64,000 nucleotides of DNA, taken from NCBI GenBank assembly GCA_914767715.1, contig OU612075.1, positions 16,554,001 to 16,618,000 on the forward strand. The letters run 5' to 3'. The position numbers and the translations under genes are program-made. How positions within the stretch are numbered: position 1 is the stretch's first letter; every line of letters starts with the position of its first letter. The notes below the pieces were generated by a model. That model was not told the DNA's origin, did not search any database, and saw nothing but the letters and a program-made list of their open reading frames with translations. Positions 23,593 through 33,584 of this stretch are shown here, piece after piece. This DNA is from Membranipora membranacea. Lineage: Eukaryota; Bryozoa; Gymnolaemata; Cheilostomatida; Membraniporidae.

Positions 23593-25275
23593 ATGGTGCG
23601 AAAACGATCAAGATGTGGCCTCAATACAGGAAATACTGTGCGCAAACAACATCAACACAACCACCCGGGATTGAGAGACAACCAACTGTCCGAGAACTAC
23701 AATTGTCTAGTTATTGGTAGTGGTCATGCTACATCTTATACACCGGAAGTTGATGACACTCTGCCAGGAAAACTGAGCGAACTTGAAATAGATGAGTATC
23801 TGCCGAGAGACATGCGATGGTTGGACTTGAACATCTCAATGAATAAGAAGAAAAGATGGGAACTTCCAGATCTACTGAAAGAGAAAGTTGATGCGATGCA
23901 AAGCAATGATGTTCAGGTATGTCATGTCAGGCCTTATTGTGGTAGTGAAGCTATTCACTCCAGAGAAAGGGCTGTTGACACCTGTAACTCTCAATAACAG
24001 CTAGTTCAATTTTGCTAATTTCTGACAGAACATCATGGATGTTGATGGTATGAGAATGGCCACAAAATAAGTCAGTAGACCATAAAGGAGTAAATATTTA
24101 TTATATTTTTAGCTCAACCAGCCAGATTCAAGGCGATTAAAATTTAGCTTGATAGTTTTTAATGAAGTTATAAGGTTAAGTGAAAGGTTGCTCGCCATTT
24201 TTCAAGCCTGGGAAAAATAAGGAGCTTTTCCTCTTGCATATACTCTTCTTCACTCCTGTTGATCTTAAAGTCACTTCTTCTGAATTTTCTCATATTATCC
24301 TCATTTTTAGTCGCGCCTTACCTTAAGATGTTAATATTAATTATGTATGCTTTACAGTTCGATGTTTTTGAGCATACGAGGTCATCCTCAAGAGCATACA
24401 GTTGTGTTGTGCCGAAAACATGCAATGCTTACTACAGTAATGTCGGGCCAATCAAAGAATGTATCAGCAAATCAGCCACTGGAAACAAAATGAATGTAAG
24501 ATCGGCTCAGCAGGGGTGTAGACAGAGAGATCTACTGAGCAAAAGGGAACGGACTAAGATGTGGCGCCTCAAAAAAGATCCACTTTATGGAGGTGATTAT
24601 ATTTTAATGATGTAGAATAAATGAAACTTTCTAACGATTGGCTAATATGTTGAAGATTACCTGTGGCATAATGTATCATATGAGTACCAGCCTGGCCTAA
24701 TATGGCGGCTAAACAATCAATTCATACTGTTATAGATCAAGAGGTGGTGGTTCCAGACATTCCAAAGTGTGAGCTTCATGTTCTTTATGCTGCTCCAAAA
24801 GATGGAAGTTACTACAAAGAACTGTATACAACAGGTTTGTCTAAAAATAACTTCAATTACATGTCTCCTATACACTGAAAAGTATAATATTGAATAGTTT
24901 AAGATTTTAGATATATTGAATGCCAACCTTCCATACCTCATGTTCTTCACTGAAGCATTTAGGATTCTAAGATGTAATGTTATCACAGTAAGAAAATCTG
25001 GTAACCTTCTACTGATGGTTTTAACTAAACCTGTTACAGGGCATAGCGATAGAAGGCGGTTTAGATATAAACCCTGGGAGACTCACACATTCTCACCCAA
25101 GCCGCAGAGGAACAATCAAGTTAATCTTGAAGACTATCCAGAGTTTGATTACACAGATGAACTGGAGGTGACAGATGATGAGGCTGAGGACACTCAGATT
25201 GACGAACATTGCTTCAAGCCGAAGCCACTGACATTGGCAGATTTTACTAAAACTGCAAAGCGAAAAACTCAGTAG
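23593..25275 (+). CDS. Unrecognised 297-residue protein, four coding exons
   Basis: Exons 23593-23916, 24358-24592, 24736-24834 and 25040-25275 (TAG) join in consistent phases (0, 1, 1) and give 297 residues. The ATG lies 9 bases after an acceptor (TTTTTTTCAG), so a non-coding first exon is likely. The N-terminus is basic (MVRKRSRCG). Residues 65-105 read LPGKLSELEIDEYLPRDM then MRWLDLN and KKKRWELPDLLKEKV. The middle has four spaced cysteines, including CVVPKTCNAYY. The C-terminal exon is acidic (DYTDELEVTDDEAED) and ends in a basic tail (KTAKRKTQ). There is no signal peptide or membrane segment. The charge pattern suggests a nuclear or cytoplasmic protein, but I cannot assign a family. The donor of exon 2 (GTGATT) is weak. 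Confidence 0.7.
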
Positions 25276-26349
25276 CAGATATTATACTGCAGCTTTTAGT
25301 ATGTTTTTTGATAGGAATTGTATTTACTCTTTAGCTCAATGAGGACATTTCTCTATACAGTAAGTCATTTACTTGAATAATTTAAAAAATTTTTAGCGGA
25401 ACTATTTTTATGATGGCCTAACTATACACATTTCTAGTATGAATCCAAGACAATAATTTAACTACACTAGCCCAACCCCACTGATGAAAAGAGGTTGCCA
25501 ACACAACCAGCTCCCAGCCAAGTCCTGTCCTATAATAATTTACTCAATCAAATACACTGATACAACTCCTTAACTTCTGCAGTGACAGAACAAATAACTT
25601 AAAGGGCAACCAGGGTTTCAAACAACTTCTCATTGATTAATAGCAGATTGGACCTTCTGCATAGGGAAAAAGACAAAATCCAATTCGGATGATTATTCAG
25701 CCAGAACTCTTGTGAAACATTTCATCATTCAGGTACTCAAGCTCAGCTAAAATAGAATACAACAGAGCAGTTTCCTGTTCCTATTATTATTTAGCCTGTG
25801 CTCTATCATCATTACAGCAATGTCTTGGAACCTCCCCTAAACTGAAGTGTTACCAAGCTTACTTTGAGTTTTTCATCGTGTAATGCACAAAGCTGATGCT
25901 GTCTAGCACATTATTTACTACCCGTTAATGCATTGCTGCGAAACCTTGGTTGCCCTTGAAGCATCATTCACTACTGGATTTAACACAATCTTGGATAGAT
26001 ATACTAGCAACAGTTGATTAGAAGTCCCAATCTCAACAGAAGCATCTACTAAACCAGTGCATCAACTGCATCAAAACCATTTAAGACAACAGAAATAAAC
26101 AGCTATAAAAAATCTGGTAGACGGTTCTTCAGTGGTTTGTCCCCATTAATCTACCACTTCTATCTACTTCAATGACCGACGATATAACCATTGTGCAATG
26201 TCCTCTGATAATGAAGATTTATATTTTACCTTTAACTTATGTGGAAATCAGTAAAAAAAGGTATCATCACTTCACATAATAATTATCCATAAGTGCTATG
26301 CACTATATCACTGTCATAATTACAAGATAACTACGGCAGAACTAGCTGT
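25276..26349. other. 3' flank of the unrecognised gene, non-coding
   Basis: No exon, RNA gene or transposase fragment is visible. The sequence is AT-rich and unique-looking. Confidence 0.4.
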
Positions 26350-26958
26350 GACACAATATCACAGAGAAGGATATGCAGAGGGGACACTTCAATGATCGTT
26401 ATAGTGCCTGCGGGTTTTCCCACTGGGGGAAATTCATCAATCTGGCCACCTGCCAATTTCAGAATATATATAAGTTACAGTGGAGTTTTGTCATGCAGAC
26501 ATAGCCACCTTTGATAGGTCATAATTCATTCTGTATTTATCCTAAAGACTGATTTCCAACTTTTCTGAAATGTCCAATCTTCAAGCTATACACCATATTA
26601 TTGTCATTTTTTGCTAGGATACATAGGCTATGAGTAATCCAGGTTTTTAAAATGAGTTTTATCATATAGATTTACATGGGGCTTAGGTCAATGCACGGCC
26701 ATTTCCTAATTTTGATGACCAGCCGTCTATCAATTGTCACATGTAAATCTATATGAAAAAACTCATTTTAAAAACCTGGATTACTCTTAGCCTATGAATC
26801 CTAGCACAAAATGACAATAATATGGTGTCATTATAACATATAGAGATAATGAGTTTTTGGCATCCAGCTGTGCACAATTTTCCCCCAGTGAATCAAAAAC
26901 CGCAGGCACTATAACTATCATTGAACTGTCCTCTCTGTATATCCTTACTCTGTGACAA
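26350..26958. mobile_element. Foldback MITE of about 610 bp with outer and inner arms
   Basis: The outer arms (about 26350-26432 and 26880-26957) share CTTCAATGATCGTTATAGTG-type sequence in inverted orientation, including ATAGTGCCTGCGG and CACTGGGGGAAA. The inner arms (26591-26677 and 26739-26827) pair almost perfectly, sharing AACTCATTTTAAAAACCTGG. The whole segment would fold into one long hairpin with a short loop at about 26680-26738. There is no open frame. A target duplication is not clear; the ends lie in ACAATAT-type sequence. Confidence 0.75.
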
Positions 26959-28899
26959 TATATTGCTTTGGTCTTTCAGTTTTCTTCAATATCAACTACA
27001 TTTTCTGATGAGTGGTTGATAATTTGAAATGCCACTAATTCGCACTGCAGCCTTCTGAGCACTTGACTAACGCACACAAACGCTGCCTCAAAAACAGATA
27101 AACCATATCGGCGGATGTGAAATGTTCTCGTACATAACAACAGAGAGTGCAGCAAACTAATAAAAATATTTATTATATTCAGCAATCAGTGGCCAACTAA
27201 GTCATCGTGTAGGGACATCAAAGTAGTGTGTATTGTCGCCATATTACAGCATTTCAATTTAGACATGTTAAACCTAATTAGATAAAGTCACAGGATGGCC
27301 ATGGGACAAGTCCGTACTCCCCTGTAAAACTGTATACACAACACTGAAGAATCCAGGATTCAAAGGACTGAAAATTATACTCCACAAGTTAGAGATACAG
27401 TACAGTACACAGTACTTCAAAATACTTCTATTATCGAGATTGTCGAATAGATTATCTGATGATTGAATTACCTGAAGGGGAATACGAGTACAGGCAGTGT
27501 GACATTAGCGAATTAGAATTCTTCATGTCATGGGTTTAGAAAGGAAAATCCTTCAAAAAATACCTCTTAAATCAGAGAAAATATACTACCTACAGATTCT
27601 CATGAAAAATTCTTGTCTTACTTCTGATTTACTCCTGCATCAATTTTCCTATATCTCAAATCTTTTTCTGACGAGAAATCAACTGGTCCTGATGATATGA
27701 GGGAATTTTCTATGTAGACAGCTGAATTTATATTCATCGAGACAAGATGTCATCTTAATCAATAACAGGAATAGTTTTCTTTGAATTTATAAACTTCACA
27801 TCTGATACTTTGGCATCAGACATGGTGATATAATATGTGATTATGTGGCTTGCTAATTTGAAAGCCACATTCAGGAAATGGCCCAGAAATGGTGCTATGT
27901 AGTGCTTGTTTAATTTAGCGACTGACAGTACTCATCTGGTGATAATAATTTGGGCAGAAAGACGTCATGAATTCTATTTGGGAGTTGAGAAGAAACTGAT
28001 TTTAATGCATTTTCTGACAAGCGGCCAAGTCATGCCACACAAGGCGCTCAAGATCATGAGACCAACCCAACCGTACTCTGCAAAATGAGCTGTGAAGTAA
28101 TCTAATCTAATAAATGGATTCTCCGTGTCTTTTTAACTCTGTAGGTCCAAGTTTCAAGTTTCCCTGATCATCATGTGAGGAATGATGACATGAAACAGAA
28201 GTGCTGACATTATTGGTTTTCTTTGGGAGTCCCTCCTCCATCAGGATGACGTAAAGGTGGAGCGTACATTATGGGAATTACTATGCTAACAACCTGAGTA
28301 CTGAGTGTTTTATGTTGTTGTTTTCTCATGCTGAAATGCATGTAGTGTCCCCCCCCCCACATTTTAAAGTGTCCGTCGATGAGGACTTTATTAACCTGAA
28401 GCCTACTTTTATACCATTTATTTGGGGTTGGATAATGGATTGTTCCACAAAATGCAGCGCACAATATTAAAATAGGTCTAGTGTACACAGGTCAAGGTCA
28501 TCATTTCATGTAGTCAGAGATAAATACTTGCTTTCATTGCAACTAAATATAGCTGCTAACAACTCACAATCAAAGTTTGCTGCTGCTGCTTACTGTGAAG
28601 CTCAGCTTGGTCTATAATCAGGGCCGAAGGACAACATAACAGAAGATTCCTGGCCTTCCTTTATTTTATCAGACAGAAAGAAAAGAATTTTAGTCTAACC
28701 AGTAAGAATAAAAGGTGTGATGCAAGTAATTTAAGGAGGAAGCTGTACAATAGGTATAGATGCTGAAAATTGTGATGTTATGAAAGAACAAAGCAATGAA
28801 GAACTAGGAGACTTTATCACAAGAGTACTCAAGCATTCTCATTCGTGCCAACTTGCTTGACTGAGAGAAGACTCGGCCATCCACATAATCATCAATGGA
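26959..28899. other. Non-coding stretch
   Basis: I find no exon or transposase similarity. A C-run of 11 bases is present near 28350, and open frames here are short and lack splice context. Confidence 0.4.
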
Positions 28900-29011
28900 G
28901 TGAGTAATGTGCCTACTAAATTTACACTGAAACTCAAACTTCATTCATTGTAGACTACATCATTGACACTGAATTTGACATCATCATTTACATCTTTTTC
29001 AGTAACTCCCC

Positions 29012-31544
29012 TGTTGAACCCACAAACGTCAAAACGTCGCAATCTAGCGTTCCACTAACGTCGCAATCTAGCGTTCCACTAACGTCGCAATCCAAAAAAC
29101 GTCGCAACGAAGGGTTTTTAAAATGTCGCAAACCCACAAACGTCGCAATTTTTTAAACGTCGCAATAGCTCGAACCCACTAACGTCGCAAATGTCGCAAC
29201 TCAACAAAAATACGAAGTTGTCTTCTCATTTGATGCAAGTTGGTGGTGATGATATGTTGCGAGAAGTAGAAAGGAGCATACAAACTTCAAAACACGGTGG
29301 GGAATCGAATATCAACATTATATATTGTGCTATGGGTAATTGTTGAGTATTTTTCAGGTTATTTGAATCATTTTTTTCACTTCCTAGGGTCGTTTGTTGT
29401 TACCTCAGAATCCATTAATGCTGTCATATTAGGGATGCTAATCACTATTTAGCAGACATAGTTACATACCAAATTGTGATGTACCTTAATGTTTGATTTA
29501 GCCAAAGATTGAACATGTCAAGAGGTGTTGACACAGTTGGATTGAGTGCTATATTTTTTCCTCTTGCTGACATGGCCTTAATCCATCAAATTGCACAGCC
29601 TTTTCATGATGCAACACTTTGGATTTCCCAGATAAATAAAGTCAAATTTTTTTTATATACCATGTAATTTTTTAATTTTCATTTTGTTGGGAGGTGTTTT
29701 CTCACAATGTAAAATAGAATGACTCATAACATGTTTTCTACATCCCACTTATGAAATAAAACGTTATGGTAGAAAGTTCATCCATTCTCCCTGGTTGATT
29801 ACAAGCAGATGTACATGAACAACCATCTGAGAGCCCTGGGCATGTTTATTGAGTTAATTTTAGTTTGATCAGTGGAAACAAAAACCTGTGTTCCTAGACA
29901 ATACTGTGTGACATGAGAATGTTTTGTCTTATATATAATATATATCTATGATATAGGCGCTGGCTGACCATGTTAGAATTATTTATCAATATGGATAATA
30001 AGTAGGCTATGGCTACAGCAGATTTTCTCAGCTCTTTATCATTTTATTCATTGACCCTCATCCATACCACTGAATAGATAGTATAGGCGGCCCACTGTAT
30101 GTATAGGTAGAATAGATAGATACTACTTAACTTGCTGGCTAGATAGGCAAAAGCAAGTTGAATTTTTAGAGGTAGGATAATAGTCTTTGGGTACCCAGGC
30201 ATAGTTGAGCTGAAATTTTTTCAAATTGATTTCATTACTAAACAAGCAAATCACGATATCTCAAAAAAAATCATCTGCTGGTCCCTTACCCTATCTTGAC
30301 AAGCTTTGTCGGAGGGGTTCCCCTCTCCTTCCAGCAATGCTTGTCAAGAAAGGCCACTGTTTGCCATGGTCTTGCAGGATGTGGTACTTTGAAGACTTCT
30401 CTTTCAGGGAGTATACAATAACAAATTCAATAAAATTTAAGAGGTTAACGGTTCCCATAATGCATATCTATGGAATTACCAAAGTATATTGAGGCCAATT
30501 ATAATTTTTGACTTGAATTTTTTAGGGAAACCCATTTATTTTATAACCATGGCAATTAACAATAAGCCGCTGGGTCCCAAAGCGATATTCAATTCTGTAA
30601 ATTGTCAACTGCACTATCATTGACCCACTGTCAAGGTCTCTTGTCCATAACCGAGGGTTTGAGTTTACAAACTGCATATAATTCTAGTGATGAAAATACA
30701 ATTGCCGTTACACAATGCAAGGTGTAATATCGCATCCTATTGTATGGTAATGATTCCTATGGTATCCTGTTGAGGTTTTATTATCATACCATAAAACCAT
30801 AAAGTTGCATCTTGGGAATGATGTATAAATTCCTTATTCAGTAGATATAGGGTAAGTCATAAAGAGATAAAGGGATTCATGCATAAATGATTCAACATTT
30901 ATGGCATTTCAAGTAGTGTAAAACCATAAAGTTACATCTTGGGAACGATGTAAAAATTCCTTATTCAGTAGATAAAGGGTAAGTCATAAAGAGATAAAGG
31001 GATTCATGCATAAATGATTTAACATTTATGGCATTTCAAGTAGTGTAAAAGCATAGCCCATATCAAACATGACAGTATATTTCAAGCTTGACATGTATGC
31101 AGATGTTTGCCTTACTTGTGCTAAATCTTGACTAGCACCCATTTATGACAGTATTAATGGAGTCTGAGGTAACAATAAACGACCCTAGAAAGTGGAAAAA
31201 TGATTCAAATAACCTGAAAACTACACAACAATTATGCATGGCACAATATATAATGTTGATATTCAATTCCCCACCGTGTTTTGCAGTTTGTATGCTCCTC
31301 TCTACTTCTCGCAACATATCATCATCACCAATTTGCATCAAATGAGAGGACAACTTCGTATTTGTGTTGAGTTGCGACATTTGCGACGTTAGTGGGTTCG
31401 AGCTATTGCGACGCTTAAATAATTGCGACATTTGTGGGTTTGCGACGTTTTAAAAACCCTTCGTTGCGACGTTTTTTGGATTGCGACGTTAGTGGAACGC
31501 TAGATTGCGACGTTTTGACGTTTGCGACGTTTGTGGGTTCAACA
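29012..31544. mobile_element. 2.5-kb foldback element with ~420-bp inverted arms and CGTCGCAA subterminal repeats
   Basis: The arms 29012-29444 and 31129-31544 are long inverted repeats starting TGTTGAACCCACAAACGTC. Each arm carries seven exact CGTCGCAA words plus two TGTCGCAA variants. The left arm has an extra 24-bp block containing TCTAGCGTTCCACTAACG, and that is the main length difference. The 5-bp duplication TCCCC flanks it (29007-29011 and 31545-31549). Removing the element and one TCCCC restores the AACTCCCCCCTGTTATAG text found intact at 31719-31736. The interior (29445-31128) has no transposase, so it is non-autonomous. The superfamily is unassigned; the structure recalls Foldback/Galileo-type elements. 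Confidence 0.85.
30793..31046. repeat. 127-bp tandem duplication inside the foldback element
   Basis: Two adjacent near-identical copies start with AAAACCATAAAGTT at 30793 and 30920. Both contain GATAAAGGGATTCATGCATA and end with TTCAAGTAGTGTA. Only a handful of substitutions separate them. Confidence 0.85.
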
Positions 31545-32567
31545 TCCCCCCTGTTATAGGAGGGATTTAGGTTCACTTAACTTCAGTATCATTGTGCAGA
31601 TTTAGATAAATATTTTCCCGCCATTTTTTATAAACATACTCACTGAATAATAAGTTCATTTATTGTAGACTATCACTTAATCTTTATTGACATTCACCAT
31701 TTACATCCTTCTTTACTTAACTCCCCCCTGTTATAGTAGGGCGATAGCCTTATTCAAATACTTTATCACTGTGCAGACTTAAACAACTACTTTGCTTTGA
31801 TTGAACTTGTGCATCATCACATTGATCGTACTTACAGGGTGGTTCAAAACTACAATCCTCTTTACTGTGGTGCAGTTCTGCTCTGCAGTTTTCCAGGATA
31901 TTTGTAATTCGGTTACGTTCTTCTTTTGTCTTTGATTGCTTCTGCTTCAGTTGAAGTTGATTGCCCTTACAAATATTTTCTCTTTTCTTTGTTTTTTTTT
32001 TGTTGGGCTCTCTTCTAGGAGCAAACTACTTTACCTTTCCTAGAGCAAAAATTTTCATGAGCAAATAATTTTGCTCCCCCCCTGTTATAGGAGGGCTAAA
32101 GCCTCATTTAAATACTTTATAACTGTGCAGACTTAAATAAATACTTTGCTTTGATTAAACTTGTGCATCATCACGTTGCACTTACTGGGTGGTTGAGAAC
32201 TATAATCCTCTTTACTGTGGTGCAGTTCTGCTCTGCAGTTTTCCAGGATATTTGAAATTCGGTTTCGTTCTTCTTTTGTCTTTGATTGCTTCTGCTTTGG
32301 TTAAAGTTGCTTGCCCTTACAAATATTCTCTTTTTTTCTGTTGGGCTCTTTTCTAGGAGCAAACTACTTTACATTTCCTAGAGCAAAAATTTTCATTAAG
32401 CAAATAATTTTGCCCTTTGCTGGTTGTTCTTGCCCCTGCACTTCTCCTCTTTTTTTTTGGGGGCTTTTTTTTTTGGAGCAGACAGTTTTGTTGCATCGCT
32501 CTGAAATTCTTTCCCTCTTCTAGGGGTTCCTGATCTGGCACCTATTCTTGGTCTGTAAACACCTGCA

Positions 32568-33530
32568 ATGGCTGGTAAGGAGTCTGGTGGTCAGAGTTCT
32601 CGTACTAGTTCAACCTCGGGGGGCTCTAATGCATGCACATTATGCACAATGTTAACATATAATAAACCCAGTCTTGAGTGCTGTCTCTGTACGAGATCGA
32701 CACATACCAACTGTCTATCAGACTGGAAGGACCTAAATCGATCTATAGATATCACCAAACTGTTTTCTAGATCTGGCTTGAAATGGCATTGCCAGACATG
32801 TGAGCCCACGCTCAGTGATTACATCAGCGGTGGTGACATTAAAAAATCTCTTGCTCAACTAGAAACTAAAATGGATTCTGTCAAAAACCTTGTCTGTGAG
32901 AATATCAAACTGACCAAATCTGAGACAATCAAGCCTGATACCACAGAACCTTGGTTTACTGAAATTAAACAAACTGTCGAAAGACTGGAAACCAATGCCC
33001 AATCCCAACTGAAACAAAAAGAGAAGGATGAGCGTGCCCACAGTGTTATTATACATGGCTTAAAAGAGAATAACAACATGGAAATATGTGATATTTTAAG
33101 TTTCAATCGTGAGTCCCTGTTAAAATTCTCTAGACTAGGTAGATGTAACATGAACCTCCCAAACTCTGACAAAATAAGACCAGTTAAAGCCACCTTTAAT
33201 TCTTAGGTGAATATAAATGATTTTATGTATAGATACAACACCTGGGAAAATAAAGCATCTACATTTTGTACACCAGACCTATCTCCTGAAGAGCGTGACC
33301 GTGACTATAAACTTAGAAAACTGAGAAAATTAAAATCAACTCACTCAGACAAAATGTTTCAAGTAAGAAATGGCTCTATTTACTCTCTTACTTTACTTAG
33401 TCTAAAACATCCAGGTCAGACCGCTGGTCCAAGTTTGCCCATGACTCTGATACTATTGCTTCAGAATCTCTCCGAGACCCTAGCGAGACTAATACCACAA
33501 CTGATAAAAACACAGCTGGCCATTAAATAT
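32568..33530 (+). pseudogene. LINE ORF1: PHD-type zinc finger plus coiled coil, broken
   Basis: The first 212 codons start MAGKESGGQSS and contain a PHD-like C4HC3 finger (CTLC, CCLC, HTNC, HCQTC) at residues about 24-82. A charged helix with coiled-coil character (residues 90-150) follows. A TAG at 33204-33206 interrupts the frame, and similarity to ORF1 tails (LSPEERDRDYKLRKL) continues after it. A frame change near 33400 is followed by an acidic/serine tail ending at about 33530. ORF1 proteins of this type bind element RNA. One stop plus one frameshift make this copy dead. Confidence 0.75.
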
Positions 33531-33584
33531 ATACAAGTCATACTTACCACTTTACTGCTAATTAACCTGTCCAACTCCACTATC

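Larger units (their letters stand above)
28900..32412 (+). repeat. Tandem 5' monomers of the CR1-like LINE, interrupted by a foldback element
   Basis: Four copies of a unit starting CTCCCCCCTGTTATAG can be recognised. The first is split by the foldback insertion (up to 29011, then from 31545). Others start at 31721 and 32074, 353 bases apart, and the last ends near 32412. The unit contains GTGCAGTTCTGCTCTGCAG and, near its end, CTAGGAGCAAACTACTTTAC. The array leads directly into ORF1 at 32568, so it looks like a 5' UTR built of promoter monomers, as known in some L1 and other LINEs. Promoter function is inferred. Confidence 0.7.

Noticed and set aside
29012-29215. CRISPR array (regular CGTCGCAA repeats)
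   Set aside because: Repeats are 8 bases, irregularly spaced, inside inverted arms of a eukaryotic mobile element; no cas genes and the genome is an animal's.
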